A stretch of 12,495 bases of DNA from positions 1 to 12,495 of the forward strand of contig CABRGB010000047.1 in the NCBI GenBank assembly GCA_902470345.1, read 5' to 3'. The DNA is from an uncultured Collinsella sp. (GTDB lineage Bacteria > Actinomycetota > Coriobacteriia > Coriobacteriales > Coriobacteriaceae). The notes below the pieces were generated by a model, which saw only the letters and a list, made by a program, of their open reading frames with translations, searched no databases and was not told the DNA's origin. The first letter of the stretch is position 1. Each line of letters begins with the position of its first letter. Shown piece by piece: positions 1 through 6,121 of the stretch. Both the position numbers and the translations under genes were made by a program.

Positions 1-272
1 CGCGAGCGCGCCTGTTTAGGTACATCGCCCTTTGCGTACACCGCGCCCGAACCCGCATCCGTCGCGACAGCAAGGTCGCCAAACGAGAGCGAGCCGCCGT
101 CGAGCGTCTCGAGCAGCGTGGCGCAGCGCAGCAGCGTGGACTTACCGCCACCCGAAGGTCCGATAATCGCCACGACCTCGCCGCGCTTGACCTCGAGTGA
201 AATATCCTTGAGCACCTCATTGCCGCCAAACGCCTTACGCGCGTTCGATATATTCATTACCGAATTAATCAT
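1..272 (-). CDS. Amino-acid ABC transporter ATP-binding protein (GlnQ/HisP-like), partial
   Basis: This is the N-terminal part of the ATPase that powers a polar amino-acid importer at the cytoplasmic face of the membrane. The gene runs off the left edge, so only about 90 residues are visible. The protein begins MINSVMNISNARKAFGG and has the Walker A motif GPSGGGKST at about residues 37-45, followed by LLRCATLLE, as is normal in the GlnQ/HisP family. The Q-loop, signature and Walker B motifs lie outside the window. The ATG at 270-272 overlaps the last 8 bases of the permease gene, which suggests translational coupling; a second in-frame ATG at 255-257 is possible. The gene order (binding protein, permease, ATPase) supports the call. 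Substrate specificity cannot be read from this fragment. Confidence 0.9.
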   Translation of the reverse strand, partial: MINSVMNISNARKAFGGNEVLKDISLEVKRGEVVAIIGPSGGGKSTLLRCATLLETLDGGSLSFGDLAVATDAGSGAVYAKGDVPKQARS

Positions 273-918
273 GGTAGTAATCCAATTTTTTCTCGGCAGC
301 ACCCAACAGCATCTCGACCACAAAGTTAAAGACCCAGTAAATCAGCGCCGCGATCGCAAACGGCACCATGCTCACCTGCGAGGCGACCAGCGCCTTGGCC
401 GTCGAGAACATCTCGCCCACGCCAATGGCAAACGCCAGCGACGTGTCCTTGACCAGCGTGATGATCTCGTTGCCCATCGCCGGCAAAATGCGCTTGGCGA
501 CCTGCGGCATCACGATATACAGAAACGTCTGCATGCGCGAGTAGCCCAGCACCTCGGCAGCCTCGTATTGACCGCGCGGAATGGACTGCAGGCCCGAGCG
601 ATAGATCTCGGCAAAGTAACCGGCGTAGTTGATGATGAACGCCACGACGCACGCCGTCCACTTGGAATCAGGCGTGAGCGAAATGCCAAACACGTAGTAC
701 GGGGCAAAGTAGATGGCAAACATCTGCAGCATGAGCGGCGTACCGCGCATGACCGAAATGTAGATGCGCGCAATCCAGCGGAGCGGCGCAATTTTGCTCA
801 TGCGCATAAACGCCACGGGAATTCCCAGCGGAATCGACCCCAGCAGCGTCAGCACAAACAGCTGCAAACTGACCAAGAATCCCTGGCCAAGCATCTGCAT
901 CATGACTTGAATAGACAA
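265..918 (-). CDS. Amino-acid ABC transporter permease (HisM/GlnP family)
   Basis: This is the membrane channel subunit of a polar amino-acid importer. From the chosen start it is 217 residues, normal for the family. Hydrophobic segments include GFLVSLQLFVLTLLG near the N-terminus, WTACVVAFIINYAGYF in the middle and FAIAALIYWVFNFVVEMLL at the C-terminus. The cytoplasmic EAA loop that docks onto the ATPase is clear (EAAEVLGYSRMQTFLYIVMPQ region, starting near residue 119). I chose a TTG start at 916-918 because GAAAGAGAG (925-933) sits 6 bases upstream. An upstream TTG at 955-957 would add 13 residues of unlikely sequence (GSLFCCRERELG), and ATG codons at 901-903, 898-900 and 892-894 are the conservative alternatives. 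The gene follows the binding-protein gene after a 150-base gap that contains a large hairpin, and it overlaps the downstream ATPase gene. Confidence 0.9.
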   Translation of the reverse strand: MSIQVMMQMLGQGFLVSLQLFVLTLLGSIPLGIPVAFMRMSKIAPLRWIARIYISVMRGTPLMLQMFAIYFAPYYVFGISLTPDSKWTACVVAFIINYAGYFAEIYRSGLQSIPRGQYEAAEVLGYSRMQTFLYIVMPQVAKRILPAMGNEIITLVKDTSLAFAIGVGEMFSTAKALVASQVSMVPFAIAALIYWVFNFVVEMLLGAAEKKLDYYHD

Positions 919-964
919 CCCAAGCTCTCTTTCACGACAACAGAACAGTGAACCCAATGCTAAA

Positions 965-1069
965 GCGGGTTTTCCAGGTGCCCGAGTTTGCCGTGAAAGA
1001 GGAGCGCCGCGTACTAAATGTACGCAAGCGACGGTTTGAACGGCAAAATCGGGTGCCTGGGAAAGCCGC
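965..1069. repeat. Long imperfect inverted repeat with nested inner hairpin, between binding-protein and permease genes
   Basis: The arms at 965-994 and 1040-1069 are 30 bases each and match as reverse complements at 25 positions by eye; some mismatches become G.U pairs in RNA. Inside is a perfect 6-bp stem, GCGTAC (1009-1014) and GTACGC (1020-1025), closed by a TAAAT loop. The outer arm reaches the last base of the binding-protein stop codon. In the minus-strand transcript the structure is followed by only a short TTTA, so it is not a classical terminator. It may protect the upstream message from 3' exonucleases or partly attenuate transcription. It could equally be a dispersed palindromic element. 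The function is inferred. Confidence 0.8.
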
Positions 1070-1929
1070 TATTTCAAAACCCAGTTGTCGAAAGATAGAC
1101 CGTAGCTTGAATACTTGTCGCACAGGTCCTTGACCGTGCCGTCCTCGTAGAGTGCCTTGAGCGACTCGGTCACGGCATCGGCGGACTTGGTGTCGCCCTT
1201 CTTAAAGCCAACGGCGTAGTGCTCGCTGGACAGCGACTTGTCGAGCTGCGTATATGCATCGGGCTTGGCGGCAAGCTGATACTGAGCGATCGAGAGATCA
1301 CAGGCAACGGCATCGACTGCACCACTCTCGAGCTGCATAAACGCCGTGTTGTACTCACCGATGGTATCGAGCGTGGCAAACGTCGCGGCCAGATCCTTCT
1401 GGTCGCCCTCGAGCACATCCTGCGCCGCAGAATCGGTCTGGGTAATCACCGTCTTGCCGGCAAGATCGTCCCAGCTCTTGATGCCCGCATCCTTCTTGAC
1501 CACGAGCACCTGCTCGTTGAGCATGTAAGGCTCGGAGAACGTGTAGTCGTCCTCGCGGCCCTCCATGGTAAAGCCGTTCCAGATGCAGTTGATGGCACCC
1601 GAGTTGAGCAGCGTGTCCTTGGCATCCCAGTCGATAGCCTCATACTCAACATCCCAACCCTGCTTGTCGGCAACGGCCTTGGCAAGGTCGAGGTCAAAGC
1701 CGGTGTACTCGCCATCGTCGCCTACAAAGCCATACGGAGGATAGGACTTGTCAGAGCCCACGACGAGCTTCTTGGACTCCGCAGCGCCCTTCGCGTCCTT
1801 GGCTGCGGTAGATCCGGCAGCAGAGCCCTTATCGGCACCACCGCCGCAGCCTACCAGGCCGAGGCCAAGCACCGTGGCAAGCGAACCGGCTAGACCAACA
1901 AACTGACGACGAGACATATCGGTATTCAT
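1069..1929 (-). CDS. Amino-acid ABC transporter substrate-binding lipoprotein (family 3)
   Basis: This is the extracytoplasmic receptor that captures an amino acid and delivers it to the permease encoded downstream. It has 286 residues. The N-terminus has a twin-arginine-like motif (SRRQF, residues 6-10), a hydrophobic stretch and a lipobox LVGC with Cys28, so it is probably a membrane-anchored lipoprotein. An Ala/Gly/Lys-rich linker runs to about residue 53. The periplasmic-binding fold then follows (KSYPPYGF at 61-68, GFDLDLAKAVA at 78-87). The ligand residues usual for this family are present: Arg125 in EGRED and Asp211 in ACDLS, which normally contact the substrate carboxylate and amino groups. 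The start ATG at 1927-1929 is preceded by AAGGGGGGA (1935-1943); Met5 is an alternative. It is the first gene of the transporter operon, behind a promoter with repeated CACTTTA boxes. The substrate is probably a polar amino acid, but which one is not decidable. Confidence 0.93.
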   Translation of the reverse strand: MNTDMSRRQFVGLAGSLATVLGLGLVGCGGGADKGSAAGSTAAKDAKGAAESKKLVVGSDKSYPPYGFVGDDGEYTGFDLDLAKAVADKQGWDVEYEAIDWDAKDTLLNSGAINCIWNGFTMEGREDDYTFSEPYMLNEQVLVVKKDAGIKSWDDLAGKTVITQTDSAAQDVLEGDQKDLAATFATLDTIGEYNTAFMQLESGAVDAVACDLSIAQYQLAAKPDAYTQLDKSLSSEHYAVGFKKGDTKSADAVTESLKALYEDGTVKDLCDKYSSYGLSFDNWVLK

Positions 1930-1948
1930 GGTATTCCCCCCTTGATGA

Positions 1949-1999
1949 CACTTTAGTTAGGTAAAGTGAGTCATGTAACGTCCAGAATCATACACTTTA
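1949..1999. promoter_or_regulatory. CACTTTA operator cluster (three copies, two inverted)
   Basis: CACTTTA occurs at 1949-1955 and its reverse complement TAAAGTG at 1962-1968, giving a perfect 7-bp inverted repeat with a 6-base spacer. A third CACTTTA lies at 1993-1999 inside the palindrome-like CACTTTAGTG (1993-2002). The third copy sits between the -35 and -10 hexamers of the proposed transporter promoter. The first pair lies just downstream of the expected start of transcription and just upstream of the ribosome-binding site. This is the arrangement expected for a repressor binding two sites. The regulator is not encoded in the window and I cannot name it. The pair could also form a small mRNA hairpin. 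Confidence 0.55.
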
Positions 2000-2015
2000 G
2001 TGAGATGGAGTACAA
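1987..2015 (-). promoter_or_regulatory. Sigma-70-type promoter of the amino-acid transporter operon
   Basis: On the minus strand, TTGTAC (2010-2015) and TATGAT (1987-1992) are separated by exactly 17 bases. Each hexamer matches the housekeeping consensus at four or five of six positions. Transcription would start near 1980, giving a 5' leader of about 50 bases before the ATG of the binding-protein gene. A CACTTTA box fills part of the spacer. Confidence 0.65.
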
Positions 2016-2023
2016 GGGAGGGC

Positions 2024-2170
2024 TTGCCCGGCGTGGGCGGGGGGCGGCGCGTAATTAAGTTTCCTGCTCTACAGTCCTGCGCAAGACGGAAAGCACATTA
2101 AGTGCTTTCCTTTGCGTGCGGAACTCGCGATAAACTTAATTACGCGCCGCTCCCCGCCCACGCCGGGCAA
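2024..2170. repeat. Near-perfect 39-bp inverted repeat with nested hairpin in a divergent intergenic region
   Basis: This element is the main content of the 350-base gene-free stretch 1930-2279. Arms 2024-2062 and 2132-2170 are 39 bases each and differ at one position (2043 against 2151), which would be a G.U pair in RNA. The outer part is very GC-rich (TTGCCCGGCGTGGGCGGGG) and the inner part AT-rich (GTAATTAAGTTT). A second perfect 9-bp stem, GGAAAGCAC (2088-2096) and GTGCTTTCC (2102-2110), has an ATTAA loop and is flanked by a further CGCAA/TTGCG pairing (2080-2084, 2112-2116). Neither end has an obvious direct-repeat target duplication, and there is no ORF inside. It could be a dispersed palindromic repeat or MITE-like element, a structured RNA, or a barrier between the divergent promoters. 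Confidence 0.85.
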
Positions 2171-2234
2171 ACGTCGTTGGACTTATCACTGACGTGAAGT
2201 GAACGCTTGTATATCGTCTGCTAGCTTGGCACGG

Positions 2235-2240
2235 TACAAT
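2235..2240 (+). promoter_or_regulatory. Possible -10 box for the methyltransferase gene
   Basis: TACAAT lies 39 bases before the ATG at 2280, in the position expected for a -10 element of a short-leader transcript. No convincing -35 hexamer is present at 16-18 bases upstream; TTGTAT at 2207-2212 is too far away. This is a weak call made mainly from position. Confidence 0.25.
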
Positions 2241-2279
2241 GCTTGCAGCTTTCAATTTGTACATTAGTGGGGTTAATTC

Positions 2280-3725
2280 ATGGCAGAATCTCGTGCGGAG
2301 CGTAAGGCTCGTCGCGCTTTAATCGAGGCGGCTGAGGGGTCGGAGGAGAAATCTTCTACGAAATCCAAGTCTTCTAAAGCTGCAAAAAGCAAGTCGGCTA
2401 AGGGCAAGGCTAAGGCCAAGCGTCCCGGCTCTCGTCAGGGCGGGGATAAGGCGTCTCACGTTCGTTCCAAGGGCTCGCGCAAGGATTCGGCTCAGCCTAC
2501 TCGTAAAACCGTGGATCCCAAATCGCCTTGTTCCATCATGCGGGCTTGCGGTGGGTGTACGGCGCTCAATCGCCCTTATAAAAAGCAGTTGGCAGCTAAG
2601 CAGGCTGCTATGGAGGAGCTTTTTGCTGCTCTTTGCGAGCGCGAGGGCATCGCCGTTGATCCTATTCGCGGTATGGGCGTCACCCTGGGCGACCCGGGTA
2701 AATATCCTGCGCCGCGTGGCTTTCGCCATAAGGCCGCCACTCCCTTTGCTCCCGGCAAGGAGGGCGCTGTCCGTTGCGGTTTCTTTGAGCGCGGCACGCA
2801 CAAGATCGTTGCCGTGCCCGAGTGTCCTGTCGAGGCACCGGGTGCCCGTCAGATTCTCAACGGCATCGCACGCGAAGCTGAGCGGCTGCATATTCCCGCC
2901 TTTAACGAGGACAAGCATCTTGGCTTGCTTCGCTATGCCGTCGTCCGCTGCGGTTGGCGTACCGATCAGGTCATGGTTACGCTCGTGACCGCCCAGCGTG
3001 ACTTACCGCATGCGCAGGAATTCTTTGAGTCCGTCGCGGCGCTCGATCCGCATATCGTCACCGTTGCCCAAAATATCAATGGCCGTCCCGGTAACGCCAT
3101 CTTGGGTGAGGAAACTCGTATCGTCTATGGCGCCGAGTGCATGCGCGATCAGCTGCTCAGCTGCAACTTCGATATCTCCCCCACCGCGTTTTATCAGACC
3201 AACCCGCAGCAGACCGAACTGCTCTATCAGCTCGCCATTGACGGCATGGACCTGCAGCAGGGTGACATTCTTATGGACGCGTACTGCGGCAGCGGCACCA
3301 TCGGTCTGTGCGCCACGAAGGATGCCCAGGACAGAGGTGTCGGCATTATGCTGCTCGGCGTGGAGCGCAACCCGGCGGGCATTGCCGACGCACGTCGCAA
3401 TGCCGAGCTCAACGGCCTCACCCGCAGCGCCTGGTTTATGGCCGACGATGCCACCGATTACATCCTAGATGCCGCCGATAACAACGAGCGCGTCGACGTC
3501 CTTTCCATCGATCCGCCGCGCGCCGGCTCTACCCCCGAGTTCCTCGAAGCTGCCTGCGCGCTTAAGCCGCGCCGCATCACCTATATCAGCTGCAACCCCG
3601 TGACTCAAGAGCGCGACCTGCATCAGCTCCTCGACGGAGGCTATCGCCTGCTCAAGATCACGCCCGTAGACATGTTCCCTCACACCGACCACACCGAGAC
3701 CGTCGCGGTCCTCGAGCGCCACTAA
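2280..3725 (+). CDS. rlmD: 23S rRNA (uracil-5)-methyltransferase, RlmD/TrmA family
   Basis: This enzyme uses S-adenosylmethionine to methylate C5 of a uridine in RNA, most likely 23S rRNA. It has 481 residues. Residues 1-80 are a Lys/Ser/Ala/Arg-rich low-complexity tail that is probably disordered and RNA-binding. The iron-sulphur cysteines follow at C84, C90, C93 (CSIMRACGGC) and C182 (VPECP). The family motif SPTAFYQTNPQQTE is at 300-313, the SAM-binding DAYCGSGTIG at 333-342, DPPRAG from D411, and the catalytic cysteine is C438 in SCNP. A FPHTDHTET motif lies near the C-terminus. A GTGGGG (2267-2272) precedes the ATG. The gene stands alone on the plus strand and ends in a hairpin shared with the convergent gene. 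The fold and chemistry are clear. The exact target (U1939, U747 or a tRNA position) is not, so the gene symbol is tentative. The early codons favour T in the third position and the later ones C, a visible shift within the gene. Confidence 0.92.
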   Translation: MAESRAERKARRALIEAAEGSEEKSSTKSKSSKAAKSKSAKGKAKAKRPGSRQGGDKASHVRSKGSRKDSAQPTRKTVDPKSPCSIMRACGGCTALNRPYKKQLAAKQAAMEELFAALCEREGIAVDPIRGMGVTLGDPGKYPAPRGFRHKAATPFAPGKEGAVRCGFFERGTHKIVAVPECPVEAPGARQILNGIAREAERLHIPAFNEDKHLGLLRYAVVRCGWRTDQVMVTLVTAQRDLPHAQEFFESVAALDPHIVTVAQNINGRPGNAILGEETRIVYGAECMRDQLLSCNFDISPTAFYQTNPQQTELLYQLAIDGMDLQQGDILMDAYCGSGTIGLCATKDAQDRGVGIMLLGVERNPAGIADARRNAELNGLTRSAWFMADDATDYILDAADNNERVDVLSIDPPRAGSTPEFLEAACALKPRRITYISCNPVTQERDLHQLLDGGYRLLKITPVDMFPHTDHTETVAVLERH

Positions 3726-3751
3726 CCAACCCCGGCAGATTTTTAGGACAA

Positions 3752-3788
3752 GAAAGGGGGGCGGCCCGTCTGGACCGCCCCCCCCTTC
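3752..3788. terminator. Shared hairpin terminator between convergent genes
   Basis: GGGGGGCGG (3756-3764) pairs with CCGCCCCCC (3775-3783 onward). The stem continues through a C/A mismatch and a CC/GG pair to a GTCT loop. On the minus strand it is followed by TTTCTTGTCC, and on the plus strand only by a short CTTCG. It therefore looks better suited to stopping the minus-strand PHP-gene transcript, while also lying 30 bases after the methyltransferase stop codon. Confidence 0.7.
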
Positions 3789-3807
3789 GTTGGACATATG
3801 AGTCTCG

Positions 3808-4629
3808 TTACATCCCCTTGCGCAGGTCGCACACACCGGCTGCCGCCATCTCGCGCAGCAGCGTCTCGCGGTCGCGCGTCACGATCAGGTCCAGCGGGAA
3901 GTGAATCTCGTCGAGCAACTTGCGGGCGTGCTCGAGCTTGCCAATGGCCATACCAATGTGGGCATCGGTCGACACACCAATACCCACGCCCAGCTCGGCG
4001 CAGCGCTCGGCAATCTTGCGGCATACGGCCCAATGTTCAGTGTCGGCACCGTGCTCAAGACTATGGTTGTTGATCTCAATGATCTTGTGCTTGGCTTTGG
4101 CCGCCAGCAGCACCTCATCGATATCGAACGGCACGCCCGAACGACCCGTATGCCCAAGCATGAACACCTTGGGGTGCTCCAGGGCATTGATGTACATCTG
4201 GGTCGTTTGGGCGAGCGTCGCGCCTTCGGCAAACTGCGGGTTATGCACGCTTGCCACCAAATAATCCAAATTACGCGTCACCAAATCGAACAGCGAATGC
4301 TGGTGACTGTACGAATCGCCGGCAATATCGAGCGACACGGGAATGTCCTCGCCAAACAAGCTTCCGTCCAGCGAAACGATATCGACCTCGGCGCCGCGAA
4401 GCACCAGCACGCCGCTCCAAATGCGCGGCCAGATATCCTGGTTAATAAAGAACTGGAAACTGCGCAGGTCGTTGGGGCAAGCCGTAACCATCGAGCTCAG
4501 ATGGTCGGCAGATCCGAGCACCTGCAGGCCACGTTCCGCCGCCCAGTACACATTCTCCTCAATAGTTGAGTACGCATGCGCGGAGAACAACGTATGAGTA
4601 TGAATATCACAAGAAAGAAGGTAGGGCAT
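3808..4629 (-). CDS. PHP-domain phosphoesterase/hydrolase (YcdX-like)
   Basis: This is a metal-dependent hydrolase of the polymerase-and-histidinol-phosphatase superfamily and is predicted cytosolic, with no signal peptide. It has 273 residues from the chosen start. The metal-binding motifs run in the family order: DIHTHT (8-13, with H10 and H12), H18 in SAHAYST, the AD-H of GSADH near 43, E81 in RGAEVDI, H129 in ASVHNP, H160 in LGHTGRSG, and D222/H224 in STDAH. The long open frame extends upstream to 4773, but I start at the ATG 4627-4629. AAGGAG (4635-4640) lies 5 bases before it, and the family begins directly with the HTHT strand. The substrate is unknown; YcdX-type members act on phosphate esters. 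It is a single gene between its own possible promoter and the shared terminator. Confidence 0.9.
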   Translation of the reverse strand: MPYLLSCDIHTHTLFSAHAYSTIEENVYWAAERGLQVLGSADHLSSMVTACPNDLRSFQFFINQDIWPRIWSGVLVLRGAEVDIVSLDGSLFGEDIPVSLDIAGDSYSHQHSLFDLVTRNLDYLVASVHNPQFAEGATLAQTTQMYINALEHPKVFMLGHTGRSGVPFDIDEVLLAAKAKHKIIEINNHSLEHGADTEHWAVCRKIAERCAELGVGIGVSTDAHIGMAIGKLEHARKLLDEIHFPLDLIVTRDRETLLREMAAAGVCDLRKGM

Positions 4630-4666
4630 CAGGTCTCCTTGTCCAGTATGGCCGTCGCGTATATTC

Positions 4667-4695
4667 ATTGTACGCATAGCTTTCGGCAGTCGTAA
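4667..4695 (-). promoter_or_regulatory. Possible promoter for the PHP gene
   Basis: On the minus strand, TACAAT (4667-4672) has the poor -35 candidate TTACGA (4690-4695) 17 bases upstream. Transcription would start about 30 bases before the ATG. The -10 is good and the -35 weak. A separate promoter is plausible because a hairpin terminator lies directly upstream. Confidence 0.4.
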
Positions 4696-4729
4696 AACTG
4701 CTTCATCCCAATCACACAACGGCATAGAC

Positions 4730-4760
4730 AACGGGGTCTGGCTTAAAGCCAAACCCCGTT
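4730..4760 (-). terminator. Hairpin downstream of the aminotransferase gene
   Basis: AACGGGGT (4730-4737) pairs with ACCCCGTT (4753-4760). After one mismatch a second stem, TGGCT/AGCCA, closes on a three-base loop. It lies 35 bases past the aminotransferase stop codon. The trailing sequence on the minus strand is TTGTCTATG, so the T-tract is poor and termination may be incomplete. Confidence 0.6.
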
Positions 4761-4794
4761 TCACGTAAAACATTGTAAGCAGAGCGCTTTACTT

Positions 4795-5979
4795 TTAACG
4801 ATACTCGTCGGCCAGCTGCTTCCAGGCGGGCAGTGAGTTGACGATAGTCTCGTAGCTCACACAGTAGCCCAAGCGGAACCAGCCCGGCATGCCAAAACTG
4901 TCCGAGGGCACCGCGAGCAGCTCATACTTCTTCGCGCGCTCGCAGAAGGCGTTCGCATCGGGCTCCAGCGCCTTCACCCACAGGTAGAACGCGCCATCCG
5001 GCTCAACATACGTGTAGCCGTACTCCGCCAATGCACCGGTAAGCGCCGTGCGGTTGCGTGCATAGGCCTCAACGTCACTCGGCTCATCGATGCAGTCGAT
5101 AATTACGCGCTGGAAGAGCGCCGGCGCGCACACGAAGCCCAGCGTACGGGCGGCGCCGGCAACGGCGGGCATTAGACGAGCTGCCCGAGGATTCGTATTG
5201 GGAACCAGGATCCACCCCACGCGCTCGCCCGGCAGCGAAAGCGACTTGGAATACGAGTAGCACACGATGGCGTGCTCGTAGATCGAAGGTACCCAAGGCA
5301 CCTCGGCACCATAGACAATCTCGCGATACGGCTCATCCGAGATAAGCGCGATCGGGTTCTCGGGCTCGCGTTTGGCGTTGACCTCGTGCAAAACATTAGC
5401 CAGTCGCGTCAGGGTATCGCGCGTATACACGGCACCAGTCGGGTTATTCGGCGAGTCGATGATGACAGCTGCCGTCTTGTCGGTAATAGCCTTAAGAACG
5501 TTGTCCACGTTCAGCTGGAACGTATCTTCATCGGCGAGCGCCTCGACACACGTACAGCCGGCCTTCTCAATCCACACGCGATACTCCGGGAAGTACGGGG
5601 CGATGACAATGACCTCGTCACCCGGGTTCGTAACGGCATTGAGCGTGCAGGTGAGCGAAGCTGCAGCGCCCACCGTCATAAAGACGTCCTTGCCCTCATA
5701 GCTCGTACCGAAACGACGGTTGAGCGACTCAGCCACGGCGGCACGGCATTGCGGCAGGCCCGGAGCGGGCGTATAACCGTGCAGCTGGTCACTCGGCAGC
5801 TCCAAAGCCTTCTTAATGGACTCCGCCACGGCAGCGGGCGCCGGAACGCTCGGGTTGCCCAGCGAGAAATCGAACACGTTTTCCGCGCCGATTTGCGCCT
5901 TGCGCTCAAGGCCATAGCTAAAGATCTCGCGGATGATGGAGCTTTCCGCACCGCGAGCATACATGGTTTCGTTGATCAT
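4795..5979 (-). CDS. Pyridoxal-phosphate-dependent aminotransferase, class I/II
   Basis: This enzyme moves an amino group between an amino acid and a 2-oxo acid using pyridoxal phosphate. It has 394 residues, the usual length for fold-type I aminotransferases. Visible landmarks are FSLGNPS (38-44), the cofactor-phosphate loop VGAAASL (103-109), DSPNNPTGAVY (175-185, with the cofactor-contacting Asn), SDEPY (214-218), and the Schiff-base Lys245 in SYSKSLSLPGERVGW. The carboxylate-binding Arg is in WFRLGYC near the C-terminus. The ATG at 5977-5979 has AAAGGGGA just upstream. The sequence resembles the broad aspartate/tyrosine/alanine group (AspC/PatA-like), and the true substrate cannot be assigned. 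It is a single gene between the ftsH terminator and its own hairpin. Confidence 0.93.
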   Translation of the reverse strand: MINETMYARGAESSIIREIFSYGLERKAQIGAENVFDFSLGNPSVPAPAAVAESIKKALELPSDQLHGYTPAPGLPQCRAAVAESLNRRFGTSYEGKDVFMTVGAAASLTCTLNAVTNPGDEVIVIAPYFPEYRVWIEKAGCTCVEALADEDTFQLNVDNVLKAITDKTAAVIIDSPNNPTGAVYTRDTLTRLANVLHEVNAKREPENPIALISDEPYREIVYGAEVPWVPSIYEHAIVCYSYSKSLSLPGERVGWILVPNTNPRAARLMPAVAGAARTLGFVCAPALFQRVIIDCIDEPSDVEAYARNRTALTGALAEYGYTYVEPDGAFYLWVKALEPDANAFCERAKKYELLAVPSDSFGMPGWFRLGYCVSYETIVNSLPAWKQLADEYR

Positions 5980-6003
5980 CTGTTCCCCTTTCGCATAGGC
6001 GCT

Positions 6004-6009
6004 ATTGTA
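6004..6009 (-). promoter_or_regulatory. Possible -10 box for the aminotransferase gene
   Basis: TACAAT on the minus strand lies 24 bases before the aminotransferase ATG, and no clear -35 hexamer is found at standard spacing. A strong terminator stands upstream, so the gene needs its own promoter somewhere in 5980-6071. This is the best candidate in that interval. Confidence 0.3.
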
Positions 6010-6071
6010 CGCTTTAGCTGAGCAAAGCGCCGCAGCAATGTTAATTGGGGACAGATGGCTCTATATCGCTC

Positions 6072-6111
6072 AAAAGAAAAAGCCTCCGCAGGTTTCCCCG
6101 CGGAGGCTTTC
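6072..6111 (-). terminator. Intrinsic terminator of the tilS-hpt-ftsH cluster
   Basis: A perfect 11-bp stem (AAAGCCTCCGC at 6079-6089 with GCGGAGGCTTT at 6100-6110) has a 10-base loop. On the minus strand it is followed directly by TTTTTCTTTT. It lies 11 bases past the ftsH stop codon. The geometry is classical and the call is secure. Confidence 0.93.
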
Positions 6112-6121
6112 GCCATAAAGA

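Noticed and set aside
965..1069. Reading the hairpin after the binding-protein gene as an ordinary terminator
   Set aside because: There is no T-tract on the transcript side, and the permease and ATPase genes of the same importer follow with no clear new promoter.
1930..2279. A riboswitch or tRNA in the long intergenic region
   Set aside because: The structure is a plain long palindrome with a nested hairpin. I see no tRNA cloverleaf, T-loop or known riboswitch core.
4630..4773. Upstream extension of the PHP protein to a start at 4773
   Set aside because: It would run through the aminotransferase hairpin and the likely promoter, while AAGGAG is perfectly placed before the ATG at 4629.
5272..6021. 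A 249-codon plus-strand open frame antisense to the aminotransferase gene
   Set aside because: The sense strand carries all aminotransferase motifs and this frame has no ribosome-binding site or recognisable domain.
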